Source: Rubrimonas cliftonensis (lineage in GTDB: Bacteria > Pseudomonadota > Alphaproteobacteria > Rhodobacterales > Rhodobacteraceae). Taken from it: a stretch of DNA of 64,000 bases. The notes beneath the pieces were generated by a model. The model was not told the origin of the DNA. It did no database searches and worked only from the letters and a program-made list of their open reading frames with translations. The stretch covers positions 248,001 through 312,000 of the forward strand of contig NZ_FNQM01000001.1 of NCBI RefSeq assembly GCF_900107585.1, given 5' to 3'. A program made the translations under genes and the position numbers. Positions 28,500-36,884 of this stretch are shown piece by piece; the stretch's first letter is position 1, and each line of letters opens with the position of its first letter.

Positions 28500-29806
28500 T
28501 GCGCGGCGATCCGCACGGCGCCGTCGAACGGCGGGCCATAGTCGCGGCCCCACTCGGGGCGCGCGCCGAGCGCGTGCGCGACGCGCAGGCCGGCGCGCAG
28601 CGCGTCCTCATGAAAGCCGTAGCCGAGCCATGCGCCGGCGTGCCACACGCCGCCGCGCCCTTGCACCGCGTCCATCGCCGCCTGCGCGTCGAAGGCGGCG
28701 CCGTCGTAGCGCGGATGGGCGTAGGCGAATTCGCGGAACACCAGCGCGGGGTCCGGCTCGATGTGCGGATTGAGCGTCACGAACAGGTCGCGCGCCGGAT
28801 CGAGGCCCTGCAGGCGGTTCATCCAGTAGCTGACCGCGACGGGCCGCTCTCCGGCGCCCTCGGCGCTCATCAGGTTCCAGCTCGACCAGACTTTGCGCCG
28901 CGCCGGCAAGAGGCGTTTGTCGCGGTGCAGAACCGCCCGGTTCGCGGTGGTGCGGAAGGCGCCAAGCGTCGCGCGCTCCTCTGCGTCGGCGTCGGCCAGC
29001 AGCGCCAGCGCCTGCGGCCCGTGCACGGCGAGAACGGCGTGGTCGAACACGTCCTGCGTGCTGTCGTCGAGACGCACGCGCACCCGCCCGGCCTCACGCG
29101 AGACCGAGACGGCGCCGACGCCCGCCTGCGCCCGCGGCCCCAGCTTCAGCAGCACGCGCGCGACGTATTCGCGCGAGCCGCCCTCGACCGTGCGCCACTT
29201 CATCGCGTCGCCGAGGCCGGTGTAGAGGTCGTGGTTCTGGAAGAATCGCAGGAAGCTCTCGGCGGGAAAGTCCAGCATCGAGGACATCGGCGTGGACCAG
29301 ATCGCGCCGCCCATCGGCAGGATGAAGCGATCGCGGAACCAGCCCGAGAATCCGCGCGACGCCAGCCACTCGCCCAGCGACACGCTCGCAGCCCGCCCCG
29401 CCGCGAGGTCTCGCGGCGCCGCCCTGCAGAAGCGCAGCACCTCGCGGAAAACCCACAGGAAGCGTGGGTCCAGCATGTTGCGGCGCTGGGCGAAGATCGT
29501 GTCGAGATTGTCGCAGGCGTATTCCAGCGCGCCGGAGTTCAGCGAGAACCCGAACGACATGTCCGACTGCCTGGTTTCGACGCCGAGCCAGTCGAAGAGC
29601 GCGGTCAGGTTGGGATAGTTGCGATGGTTGAACACGATGAAGCCGGTGTCCACCGCAATAGGGGCGCCGTCGTAGTCCACATCCACGGTGTTGGCGTGGC
29701 CGCCGAAGCGCGCCTCCTTCTCGAACAGCCGGACCTCGGCGATCTCCGACAGCGCAAGGCTGGCCCCGAGCCCGGCCGCGCCGGAGCCGATCACTGCGAT
29801 CTTCAC
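28496..29806 (-). CDS. FAD-dependent amine-oxidase-like oxidoreductase
   Basis: A 436-residue flavoprotein with an N-terminal dinucleotide fold (MKIAVIGSGAAGLGASLAL) and the GG-doublet after the second strand (FEKEARFGGHANTV). Further family blocks: DTGFIVFNHRNYPNLTALF, FILPMGGAIWSTP and the C-terminal FAD-contact GVWHAGAWLGYGFHEDALRAG. Proteins of this type sit with DUF1365 and CFA-like genes in many proteobacteria and probably oxidise or desaturate a lipid acyl chain; the substrate is not proven here. It starts 17 bases after the photolyase gene ends, and overlaps the DUF1365 start, so it is in the middle of one operon. Confidence 0.9.
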   Translation of the reverse strand: MKIAVIGSGAAGLGASLALSEIAEVRLFEKEARFGGHANTVDVDYDGAPIAVDTGFIVFNHRNYPNLTALFDWLGVETRQSDMSFGFSLNSGALEYACDNLDTIFAQRRNMLDPRFLWVFREVLRFCRAAPRDLAAGRAASVSLGEWLASRGFSGWFRDRFILPMGGAIWSTPMSSMLDFPAESFLRFFQNHDLYTGLGDAMKWRTVEGGSREYVARVLLKLGPRAQAGVGAVSVSREAGRVRVRLDDSTQDVFDHAVLAVHGPQALALLADADAEERATLGAFRTTANRAVLHRDKRLLPARRKVWSSWNLMSAEGAGERPVAVSYWMNRLQGLDPARDLFVTLNPHIEPDPALVFREFAYAHPRYDGAAFDAQAAMDAVQGRGGVWHAGAWLGYGFHEDALRAGLRVAHALGARPEWGRDYGPPFDGAVRIAAQ

Positions 29807-29823
29807 GTCTTAAAGTCTCCCCC

Positions 29824-31239
29824 TCAGGCGGCTTCGCGCAACGCCCTGTACGCCGCCAACGCCCTTTCGCGCCCATGACTAAGCGCGATGAGCGGTTTCG
29901 GGTAGGCTTGTTGCGGCGACAGGCCCCATGCCTGGGGCGCTGCGTCGAAGAATTCCACGGCGTCTTCGCCCGGATTACGGCTCAGTTCGGCGATCCAGCG
30001 CTCGCGATACCTCCCTTGCGGATCGAACTTCTCGACCTGCGCGGCGGGGTTGAACACGCGGAAGAACGGCGCGGCGTCCGGCCCCGAGCCGGCCGCCCAC
30101 TGCCAGCCCATGGCGTTGGAGGCCACGTCCCAATCGATCAGGCAGTCGCGGAACCACGCCTCGCCCACCCGCCAGTCGGTCATGAGGTGCTTGGTGAGAT
30201 AGGACGCCACGAGCATCCGGGCGCGGTTGTGCATGCGGCCGGTGACGTACATCTCGCGCATCGCGGCGTCGATGGCCGGCTCGCCGGTCATGCCGCGCCG
30301 CCAGGCCTCGGCGTCCTCGTTGTCGCCGCGCCAGGGGAAACCGTCCCACTCCTCGCGCCAGTTGCGGGTGGTCAGCCGTGGCGTGTGGAACAGCAGGTGA
30401 TAGGCGAACTCGCGCCAGACGATCTCCTTCAGGAACGTCTCCGGCCCCGGCCCGCCCTCCCGCTCCAGCGCGGCGCGGCCCGCATGCCAGACCGTGCGCG
30501 GGCTAATCTCGCCGAGCGCGAGGTTCTCCGACAGCCCCGAGGTTGCCGGCAGGTCGAGCCGATCGCGCGCGTCGGCGTAATCCCCGACCCTCCCGCCGAG
30601 AAACGCGCCGAGCCTGCCCTGCGCCGCCGCCTCGCCGATGCTGGCGTGCTTCGCGACGATCCCGGCGCCGCGGTTCATCCGCCTGCCGAGCGCCCAGTGG
30701 TCGAGACCGTCCGAGGCGGGCCAGCTCTCCGGCGCCGGGATGCGCGGGGGCGCGGCCTCCGGCTCTGCCGGCGCGCGCTGCGACACCGCGCGCCAGAACG
30801 GCGTGTAGACCTTGTAGAAGCCGCCCGAGCCGGTCTCCACCGTCCAGGGCTCGAACAGCAGCGAACCGTTGACGCTGCGCGCCTCAAGCCCGCGCGCCTT
30901 CAGTCCCGCCTTCACCGCCTCGTCGCGCGCGCGCGACGGCGCGTCATAGAGGCGGGACCAGACGACGCGCCGCGCCCCCGTCTCCAAGGCCAGCGCCGCC
31001 AGCGTCTCCAGCGCGTCGCCGCGGCGCAGCACCAGGCGCGACCCTTTCCCGGCGAGGCGGGCGGACAGGTCGCGAAGGCTCTCGCCCAGCCGCCACAGCG
31101 GCGCTGCTCCCCAGCCCTCGACGAGCGGATCGAGCACGAAGACGGGGATCACCGGCCCGCCCGAGACCGCCGAAGCGAGCGCGGGATGGTCGGAGAGGCG
31201 CAGGTCGCGGCGCAGCCAGAGCAGGGTCGTCTCGGTCAT
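29824..31239 (-). CDS. phrB: Deoxyribodipyrimidine photolyase (class I, cryptochrome/photolyase family)
   Basis: A 471-residue light-driven DNA repair enzyme that splits cyclobutane pyrimidine dimers. N-terminal alpha/beta antenna domain starts with LLWLRRDLRLSDHPAL. FAD domain motifs: TSGLSENLALGEISPR (~222-237), FLKEIVWREFAYHLLFH, RMHNRARMLVASYLTKHLM (split ~335-353), DWDVASNAMGWQWAAGSGPD and FRVFNPAAQ, including the Asn facing the flavin. Length fits the class I family. I start at the ATG at 31239; the frame stays open upstream (another ATG at 31383) but the extension is Arg-rich. It heads the cluster of FAD oxidoreductase, DUF1365, CFA, TrgA-like and MFS genes, divergent from usg. Confidence 0.96.
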   Translation of the reverse strand: MTETTLLWLRRDLRLSDHPALASAVSGGPVIPVFVLDPLVEGWGAAPLWRLGESLRDLSARLAGKGSRLVLRRGDALETLAALALETGARRVVWSRLYDAPSRARDEAVKAGLKARGLEARSVNGSLLFEPWTVETGSGGFYKVYTPFWRAVSQRAPAEPEAAPPRIPAPESWPASDGLDHWALGRRMNRGAGIVAKHASIGEAAAQGRLGAFLGGRVGDYADARDRLDLPATSGLSENLALGEISPRTVWHAGRAALEREGGPGPETFLKEIVWREFAYHLLFHTPRLTTRNWREEWDGFPWRGDNEDAEAWRRGMTGEPAIDAAMREMYVTGRMHNRARMLVASYLTKHLMTDWRVGEAWFRDCLIDWDVASNAMGWQWAAGSGPDAAPFFRVFNPAAQVEKFDPQGRYRERWIAELSRNPGEDAVEFFDAAPQAWGLSPQQAYPKPLIALSHGRERALAAYRALREAA

Positions 31240-31368
31240 CGCGCGAACATATTCCGCCCGGCGCACTTGGCGAGGGCGCAGCCGGCGCCACGTTGCAGGG
31301 CGGCGCCGCCGCAATTGCCGCAACTTGCGGCATTCCGCCCCCGGCTTCGGGTCAGGATCGAGGAAGGT

Positions 31369-31398
31369 TTGCAAATCCTTCATCGTTTTCCGTAGCAT
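31369..31398 (+). promoter_or_regulatory. Candidate sigma-70 promoter for usg
   Basis: In the 252-base divergent region between photolyase and usg, ttgcaa (31369-31374) and tagcat (31393-31398) are 18 bases apart, each matching four of six consensus bases. The AT-rich spacer stands out from its surroundings. This would give an untranslated leader of about 90 bases. Confidence 0.3.
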
Positions 31399-31491
31399 TG
31401 GAGGCACCGCGGCGCGCCCGACGGCGTAGCTGAGACGCCCAGGCGCGCCCGCGCAAGCGCAGGAGGAGGACCACGCAACCAAGGAGAAGAC

Positions 31492-31824
31492 ATGGTCAAG
31501 ACCCCTGACGACGCCTTCGATCTTTCCATCGACGCCCAGAGCCGCCGCATCGGCGAGGCCGAAGGCGAATTGCAGAAAAGACTTGCCGGCTGGTCGCTGG
31601 CGACCGCGGAGATCTTCTACCGCATGCCCGACGCCCGGTCGGTGCTCCAGACCTTCGTCTGGCAGGACTACGACATCGCGCCGCGCTTTCCCCAGCTCAG
31701 GAAGTTCCTGGATTTCTGGACGCGCGAGCTGGACGGGCCGATCCACTCGGTGCGCCTGTGCCACACGCAGCTCGTGAAGCCCGCTGAGGTGCGGATGGTC
31801 GGGACCGAGCTCCGCATCCACTGA
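31492..31824 (+). CDS. usg: Usg family protein
   Basis: A 110-residue protein of the alphaproteobacterial Usg family, named for its place upstream of trpF in Caulobacter; the function is unknown. Characteristic stretches: GWSLATAEIFYRMPDARSVL (~29-48), QTFVWQDYDIAPRFPQLRKF (~49-68), LDFWTRELDGPIHSVRL (~69-85). No signal peptide or membrane segment. The ATG at 31492 has a strong ribosome site (aaggag six bases upstream). It converges on the HPr gene with only 6 bases between stop codons. Confidence 0.9.
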   Translation: MVKTPDDAFDLSIDAQSRRIGEAEGELQKRLAGWSLATAEIFYRMPDARSVLQTFVWQDYDIAPRFPQLRKFLDFWTRELDGPIHSVRLCHTQLVKPAEVRMVGTELRIH

Positions 31825-31830
31825 CGCCGC

Positions 31831-32214
31831 TCAGCCGCCCTCGCCGAACATGTCGCCGACGAGTTCGGCGAGGGCCTTCAGCAGCGCCGGCGCCTCCGGC
31901 CCGCGGGTCTCGACCTCGATGACGCTGCCATGGGACGCCGCGAGCATCAGCAGGCCCATGATCGAGCGGCCGTCCACGCGCATTCCGTCCTTGGAGACGG
32001 TGGCGACGGCCTCGAAGCGCTCCACGGTCTCGACGAAGCGCGCCGAGGCGCGGGCGTGCAGCCCCTTGCGGTTCACGATCCTGAGATCGCGCCGCAGGAC
32101 CGCCGCGGCGTCGGACCGGGCGGCGTCGGACCGGGCGGCGTCGGACCGGGCCGCGCCGGATTCGGCGGCGTCGGATTGGGCGGCGTCGCACTGCCCGGCG
32201 TCGCCGCGGCTCAC
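31831..32214 (-). CDS. ptsH: Phosphocarrier protein HPr with repeat-containing N-terminal extension
   Basis: A 127-residue HPr. The active histidine is His53 (RKGLHARAS) and the HprK-target serine is Ser84 (DGRSIMGLLML); their spacing of 31 equals the usual His15/Ser46. The core is therefore normal, but 38 extra residues precede it, made of five-residue units (RSDAA, QSDAA, ESGAA) encoded by seven 15-base repeats. The GTG at 32214 overlaps the EIIA stop codon (GTGA), which supports the long form; no other good start lies before the core except within the repeat. It carries phosphate between enzyme I and EIIA in this sugar-independent regulatory PTS. Enzyme I is not in the window. Confidence 0.9.
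   Translation of the reverse strand: MSRGDAGQCDAAQSDAAESGAARSDAARSDAARSDAAAVLRRDLRIVNRKGLHARASARFVETVERFEAVATVSKDGMRVDGRSIMGLLMLAASHGSVIEVETRGPEAPALLKALAELVGDMFGEGG
32105..32209. repeat. Seven 15-base tandem repeats in the 5' end of the HPr gene
   Basis: Seven consecutive 15-base units based on gcggcgtcggaccgg; the first three (32105-32149) are identical and the next four drift. Read on the minus strand, each unit gives five residues of the RSDAA type, in frame with HPr. Identical units imply recent slippage or ongoing length change. Confidence 0.93.
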
Positions 32215-32621
32215 GCGCCGTCCACCGTGTCGAGCATCCGCTTCGCGCCGTCGATGTACTTGCGCCCGGCCTCGATGGCCGCGTCGGTCGCCTCCGCCAG
32301 CGGGCGCTCGCGCATCTTGGCGAGCTTCACCAGCAGCGGCAGGTTGGCGCCATAAACCACCTCCACGCCGTCGGAGCTCATGGCGCCGATGGCGAGGTTG
32401 CACGGCGTGCCGCCGAACATGTCGGTGACGAGCGCGACGCCATGGCCGGTGTCCACCGCCGCGACGGCCGCGTTGATCTCGGCCTGCTTGGCGCGCAGGT
32501 CGTCCGCAGGCGCCGTCGACACGGCGACGGCGCGCTCCAGCGGGCCCACGACATGCTCCGTCGCGGCCAGCAGCTCCCGCGCAAGCCCGCCATGGGCGAC
32601 GATGACAAGGCCGATCATCAA
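32211..32621 (-). CDS. PTS EIIA component, mannose/fructose family (regulatory)
   Basis: A 136-residue EIIA(Man)-fold protein. The phosphorylated histidine is His10 in MIGLVIVAHGGLARELL, and LVTDMFGGTPCNLAIG (~66-81) is the usual dimer/active-site loop. In alphaproteobacteria with no sugar-transport EIIB/EIIC this protein is the end of a regulatory phosphorelay with HPr and HprK. It is coupled to its neighbours on both sides: its ATG overlaps the rapZ stop, and its TGA overlaps the HPr GTG. The partner affected by its phosphorylation state is unknown. Confidence 0.93.
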   Translation of the reverse strand: MMIGLVIVAHGGLARELLAATEHVVGPLERAVAVSTAPADDLRAKQAEINAAVAAVDTGHGVALVTDMFGGTPCNLAIGAMSSDGVEVVYGANLPLLVKLAKMRERPLAEATDAAIEAGRKYIDGAKRMLDTVDGA

Positions 32622-33574
32622 TCCTCCCGCGGAGCGCCGTCCCGGCGCTCCAGTTCGCGATGACGCAGGTTAACGCGCCATCCCTCGTCGGCAAGCCTGC
32701 GTCCGAGCCGCTCCGTCATCATGACCGAACGATGCCGTCCGCCGGTGCATCCCAGAGCTATGCAGAAATAGGCCTTACCTTCGGATTTATAGGCAGGCAG
32801 CAGCAGCGCCGCCAGATCGGCCAGTCGCGAAAAGAACGGCTCGAACAGCGGGTCGGCCGCCACATAGGCGTCGACGCCGGCGTGGCGGCCGTCCTCGGCC
32901 CTCAGAGCGGCCTCCCAGTGCGGGTTGCGCAGGAATCGGCAGTCCATGACCATGTCTGCCTCCCTCGGCGCGCCGCGCTTGTACGAGAAGGACTGCAGCG
33001 AGACCGCCATGCCGTGCGCCGTGCCGTGGCTGAGCTGGGCGCGCACCTGGGCGCGCAGGGCGTGGGGCGACATGTCCGTTGTGTCGATCACCAGATCGGC
33101 GCGCTCGCGCAGACCGCTCAGCGCGTCGCGCTCGCGCGCCACGCCGAGGGCCGCGTCCTCCTGCGGCGCCATCGGGTGCCGGCGCCGCGTCTCGGCGTAG
33201 CGGCGGATGATGGCGCCGTCGGCTGCGTCGAGGAAGATGAGCATCGGTTCGGCGCGCGGGTTGGCCCGAAGGCCGGCGAGCGCCTCTTCGAGCGCAGCGA
33301 CCGAGAAGCCGCGCGTGCGCGTGTCCGCCCCGATCGCGACCGGACGGCCGATCTCCGCTCCGGCGCCGCTCGCGGGGTCGGCCAGCCGGGGGATGAGCGC
33401 GATGGGCAGGTTGTCCACGGTCTCCCAGCCCAGGTCCTCCAGCGCGCCGAGCGCGGTGCTGCGCCCGGCGCCCGACAGCCCCGTGACCACGGCGACGCGC
33501 TGCTTCGCAGGCGCGTCCGCGTCAGGCCCTCGCGCCGTCCCGCAGCCGGTCGCGCGCTGTTCGCCCTGCTCCAT
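32618..33574 (-). CDS. rapZ: RNase adapter protein RapZ (YvcJ/YhbJ family)
   Basis: A 318-residue nucleotide-binding protein. In enterobacteria RapZ guides RNase E to the GlmZ RNA to control glucosamine-6-phosphate synthase; in Gram-positives the homologue is YvcJ. The P-loop is GLSGAGRST (32-40), with Arg in place of the common Lys, followed by ALEDLGWETVDNLPIALIP. The C-terminal signature KSEGKAYFCIALGCTGGRHR (~263-282) with SVMMTERL is intact. The first 24 residues are poorly conserved. Its position between hprK and EIIA is typical. It begins 45 bases after hprK and overlaps EIIA. Confidence 0.95.
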   Translation of the reverse strand: MEQGEQRATGCGTARGPDADAPAKQRVAVVTGLSGAGRSTALGALEDLGWETVDNLPIALIPRLADPASGAGAEIGRPVAIGADTRTRGFSVAALEEALAGLRANPRAEPMLIFLDAADGAIIRRYAETRRRHPMAPQEDAALGVARERDALSGLRERADLVIDTTDMSPHALRAQVRAQLSHGTAHGMAVSLQSFSYKRGAPREADMVMDCRFLRNPHWEAALRAEDGRHAGVDAYVAADPLFEPFFSRLADLAALLLPAYKSEGKAYFCIALGCTGGRHRSVMMTERLGRRLADEGWRVNLRHRELERRDGAPRED

Positions 33575-33619
33575 CGCCTCTCAGGCCCTCCACGCTACCG
33601 GATGGACGGCAGGGCGCGC

Positions 33620-34153
33620 TCACGCCCGAGAGGCCGCCCCACTGCTCGTCCCAGCGGCCACGTCCGGGTCGAGCGGCGGACCATGCCGCAGCGCAAGAAG
33701 CGTCGCCGCGGCGCACACCCGCTCGGGACGGACCATGAGCGGAACCGCCGCGCCAAGCAACAGGCGCGTGCGCCGCGGCGGCAGCCGGCCCTCGGGCGGC
33801 GCGTCGAGGTCCAGGACCATCGCGACGACGGCCGCGCGCCAGGGCAGGCGCAGGAGCCCGATGCCCCGCGCCTCGACAAGACCGGCCAGCGCGGGTGGCG
33901 GACTTGCGGCCACGGCCGCCCCGTCTCGCCGCAGGCGCACCTGGTCGTCGGCGACGAGCGTCGCCCCCAGCGCGATCATGCCGATGGCCAGCGAGGACTT
34001 GCCCGCGCCCGGCGCCCCGAGGATCAGCAGCGCCCGGCAGGCGGTGGGCGGCGCGTCGTCCGGCGCGCCCGCAGGCGCGTCGGCGGAGCCGTCCGCGGGC
34101 GGGCCGACGCAGACGCAGCTTGCGTGGACTGTCTCGGGGGCCGGATCGCTCAT
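33620..34153 (-). CDS. hprK: HPr kinase/phosphorylase, short alphaproteobacterial form
   Basis: A 177-residue protein corresponding to the C-terminal kinase domain of HprK; the N-terminal domain of Gram-positive HprK is absent, as is normal in alphaproteobacteria. It phosphorylates HPr on the regulatory serine. P-loop GAPGAGKS (46-53), then LGATLVADDQVRLRRDG, and EARGIGLLRLP (~93-103), the HPr-contacting signature. The first 38 residues contain an Ala/Asp/Pro-rich run. It lies 24 bases after chvG and 45 before rapZ, linking the two-component system to the phosphorelay. Confidence 0.93.
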   Translation of the reverse strand: MSDPAPETVHASCVCVGPPADGSADAPAGAPDDAPPTACRALLILGAPGAGKSSLAIGMIALGATLVADDQVRLRRDGAAVAASPPPALAGLVEARGIGLLRLPWRAAVVAMVLDLDAPPEGRLPPRRTRLLLGAAVPLMVRPERVCAAATLLALRHGPPLDPDVAAGTSSGAASRA

Positions 34154-34177
34154 CGAGGCGCGCTCAGGGCTCGGCGC

Positions 34178-35908
34178 TCATCCGCCGCGCAGCTCCACGA
34201 CGAAGCGCGCGCCGACCGGGCCGCCCGGGCCCTCGATATTCTCGGCCCAGATGCGGCCCCGATGCGCCGTCACGATCTGCCGAGAGATCGACAGGCCGAG
34301 CCCGGAGTGGTCGCCATAGGCCTCGTGGCCGGGCCGGTCCGAGTAGAAGCGGCGGAAGATCGCCTCGAGGCTGTCCGCAGGCACGCCGGGGCCGCTGTCC
34401 TCCACGCTCACGCGCACCATGCCGCCCGAGAACGGCCTCGCGCGCACGCGCACGGCGCCGCCCGGCGGCGAGAACGAGATCGCGTTGTCGACGAGGTTGG
34501 CGAAGACCTGCCCAAGCCGGCTGTCGAGACCCATGACGATGAGCGGCGGCGCGGAGACCATCACCCGCACGCCCGCCGAGCGGCCGCTGCGCCGCTGTGC
34601 GACCTCGGCGACCTCGGCGACGGCGCCCAGCAGCGCCTTCAGGTCCACCGGCTCCATCTGCTCGCGCACCATCTCGGCGTCGAGCCGCGAGGCGTTGGAG
34701 ATGTCGGTCACGAGCCGGTCGAGCCGGCGCACGTCGTGCTCGATCACCTTCAGCAGCCGCTCCTGCACCTCCGGCGTCCGGGCGCGGCGCAACGTCTCCA
34801 CGGCCGAGCGCAGCGAGGTCAGCGGGTTCTTGATCTCATGCGCGACGTCGGCGGCGAACTGCTCGATGCCCTCGATGCGCCCGTAGAGCGCCGTCGTCAT
34901 CTCGCGCAGCGCGCCGGAGAGGTGTCCGATCTCGTCGGCGCGGCGCGTCAGGTCGGGAAAGCTCACCCGGCTCAGGTCGAGCGAGCGGCTGTCGAGCGCG
35001 CCGGACCGTTCGGCGGCGGCGGCCAACCGGCGCAGCGGCTTGGCGATGGCGCCCGCCAGCAGCAGCGACAGCACCACCGAGACGCCGAGCGCCACCAGGA
35101 AAACCCGCAGGATCGCGATGCGCTCGGCGCGCACGATGGCGTCGATGTCGCCGCCCTCGGTCGAGAGCACCAGCGCGCCGAGCACCGCCTTGAAGCGCTG
35201 GATCGGGATGGCGACGGACACGATCAGCTCGCCCGCGCTGTTGGCGCGCACAGCCGTGACGCCCTCGCCGCGCAGGGCCTCGTAGACCTCGGCCTCGGTG
35301 GTGATGCCGGCGATGGCGGTCTCCTGGTAGAGTTCCGGTCGGTCGACGAGCCACGACGTCGCCATCTTGTAGATCCGTTCGAGGCGGTTCAGCAGCCCAA
35401 GGTCGGGCCCCTCCCCCTGCGGGGGCAGCGGTTCGATCGCGATGGGTGCGGCCGGGGCGCTGAAGCTGCGGGTGTCGCCGGTCAGACGACCGCTGCGGTC
35501 GAAGATGCGCGCGCGCACGCCGGCCGGCTGCGCGAGACGGCGCAACAGCACGTTCGCCTTGTCGGGGTTGTATTCGGTGAGGGCGCCGTCCTCGCCCGAC
35601 GTCTCGACCAGCGCGATTGCGGCGGCGATGATCTCGCCCTGCGTGCGGAGCGCCTGGGTCCGCAGGTCGATCAGCCCGGCGCGGAACTGGTTGAGGAACA
35701 GGACGCCCGCGACGAGCAGGCCGAGGCCGATCAGGTTGATGAAGACGATGCGCCGCGTCAGCGACGAGACCGGCGAGAACACCCAGGCGCGCGCCAGCGC
35801 ACCGATCGCCCGCGATCCGCCGCCCAACAGCGATGCGCCGCCGGCGCGGCCGTCGTTGCGGCCTGTCGCGCCCTCGGGCGGCGTCGCGTCGTCCGGCAGG
35901 TCGCGCAT
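34178..35908 (-). CDS. chvG: Sensor histidine kinase ChvG (ExoS family)
   Basis: A 576-residue membrane kinase, partner of ChvI. After a ~45-residue cytosolic start comes transmembrane helix 1 (IVFINLIGLGLLVAGVLFL), a large periplasmic sensor region (~70-275), a second helix (ILRVFLVALGVSVVLSLLLA), HAMP, the phospho-acceptor box [19 protein letters not shown] and ATPase boxes NLVDNAISFSPPGG, VEDSGPGVP and GDHSGLGLSISRQI. In relatives ChvG senses acid or envelope state and controls exopolysaccharide, motility and central metabolism. It follows chvI by 10 bases and precedes hprK by 24, forming one operon. Confidence 0.95.
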   Translation of the reverse strand: MRDLPDDATPPEGATGRNDGRAGGASLLGGGSRAIGALARAWVFSPVSSLTRRIVFINLIGLGLLVAGVLFLNQFRAGLIDLRTQALRTQGEIIAAAIALVETSGEDGALTEYNPDKANVLLRRLAQPAGVRARIFDRSGRLTGDTRSFSAPAAPIAIEPLPPQGEGPDLGLLNRLERIYKMATSWLVDRPELYQETAIAGITTEAEVYEALRGEGVTAVRANSAGELIVSVAIPIQRFKAVLGALVLSTEGGDIDAIVRAERIAILRVFLVALGVSVVLSLLLAGAIAKPLRRLAAAAERSGALDSRSLDLSRVSFPDLTRRADEIGHLSGALREMTTALYGRIEGIEQFAADVAHEIKNPLTSLRSAVETLRRARTPEVQERLLKVIEHDVRRLDRLVTDISNASRLDAEMVREQMEPVDLKALLGAVAEVAEVAQRRSGRSAGVRVMVSAPPLIVMGLDSRLGQVFANLVDNAISFSPPGGAVRVRARPFSGGMVRVSVEDSGPGVPADSLEAIFRRFYSDRPGHEAYGDHSGLGLSISRQIVTAHRGRIWAENIEGPGGPVGARFVVELRGG

Positions 35909-35918
35909 CGCTCTCCGG

Positions 35919-36614
35919 TCAGACCTCCCTGAACTTGTAGCCGACGCCGTACAGCGTCTCGATGGAGCTGAACTGCGAATCCACGGCGCGGAACTTCTTG
36001 CGGATGCGCTTGATGTGGCTGTCCACCGTGCGGTCGTCGACGTAGATCTCGTCCTCGTAGGCGATGTCCATGAGCTGGTCGCGGCTCTTCACCACGCCGG
36101 GCCGGATCGCGAGCGTCTTGAGGATGAGGAACTCCGTCACCGTCAGCGTCACCTGCTCGCCGCCCCAGGTCACCGAATGGCGCATCGGGTCGAGGCCGAG
36201 CCGCCCGCGCACGATGGGCCGGTCGTCCTCCGCCCGGTCGGCGTCGGCCACCGCCTCGCGGCGGCGCAGCAGCGAGCGGATGCGCTCGACCAGCAGGCGC
36301 TGGCTGAACGGCTTGCGCATGTAGTCGTCGGCGCCCATCCGCAGGCCGAGAACCTCGTCGATCTCCTCGTCCTTGGAGGTGAGGAAGATCACCGGCAGGT
36401 CGGATTTCAGTCGAAGGCGGCGCAGCAGCTCCATCCCGTCGAGCCGCGGCATCTTGATGTCGAGCACGGCGAGATCCGGCGGGTTGCGCCCCATCTCGGC
36501 GAGCGCGGCGACGCCGTCGGTGAAAGAGCGGACCTCGAAGCCCTCGGCCTCCAGCGCCAGCGACACCGACGCCAGAATGTTCCGATCGTCATCCACCAGC
36601 GCAATCGTCGACAT
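35919..36614 (-). CDS. chvI: Response regulator ChvI (OmpR family)
   Basis: A 231-residue response regulator. With the ATG at 36614 ([14 protein letters not shown]) the phospho-acceptor is Asp52 ([13 protein letters not shown]), the same number as in rhizobial ChvI, and GGAGAAGG lies just upstream as ribosome site; an alternative ATG at 36632 would add six residues. Conserved Thr/Lys of the receiver are in FLTSKDEE and YMRKPFS. The C-terminal winged helix shows [30 protein letters not shown] and [10 protein letters not shown]. First gene of the chvI-chvG-hprK-rapZ-EIIA-HPr operon, divergent from pckA. Confidence 0.95.
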   Translation of the reverse strand: MSTIALVDDDRNILASVSLALEAEGFEVRSFTDGVAALAEMGRNPPDLAVLDIKMPRLDGMELLRRLRLKSDLPVIFLTSKDEEIDEVLGLRMGADDYMRKPFSQRLLVERIRSLLRRREAVADADRAEDDRPIVRGRLGLDPMRHSVTWGGEQVTLTVTEFLILKTLAIRPGVVKSRDQLMDIAYEDEIYVDDRTVDSHIKRIRKKFRAVDSQFSSIETLYGVGYKFREV

Positions 36615-36747
36615 CGACACATCCTTCTCCATAGACCCCCGATCCTACGTCACAGCCAAGACAGCGGCAATCGGGCGGGTTCATGGCCGCGGGCGCCGGG
36701 GTCTCGCCGCATCCCGTGCGCGCAACAATGGTCAACGCGCAATTTTA

Positions 36748-36758
36748 TTGCACTGCAA
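36748..36758. promoter_or_regulatory. Palindrome TTGCA-C-TGCAA in the chvI-pckA divergent region
   Basis: An 11-base perfect palindrome in the AT-rich middle of the 270-base region between chvI and pckA, about 130 bases from each start. Such dyads are typical operators of LacI/GntR-type or other dimeric regulators and could control pckA. No binding protein can be named from the sequence. Confidence 0.35.
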
Positions 36759-36884
36759 CCATCCCGCTGTTGCCAAGTCCGTGGCACTATGATGTTACCC
36801 GACGGCGGCAAAACCTCTCACCGATTCGGGTGATGCAGTCGGTCGCCGGTCGCGCGAACAGGTGATTTCGGAGGAGTTCAGTCT

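Noticed and set aside
31355-31360. GGATCG upstream of photolyase as a possible RpoE (singlet-oxygen) -35 element on the minus strand
   Set aside because: Only five of six bases fit TGATCC and there is no TAAGA-like -10 at the right distance.
32660-35932. A 1090-codon open frame on the plus strand across rapZ, hprK and chvG
   Set aside because: It is antisense to three well-identified genes, Arg/Ala/Gly-rich and without any recognisable domain; such shadows are common in GC-rich DNA.
36770-36792. TTGCCA and TATGAT upstream of pckA as a sigma-70 promoter
   Set aside because: The two hexamers are only 12 bases apart, too close for a functional promoter.
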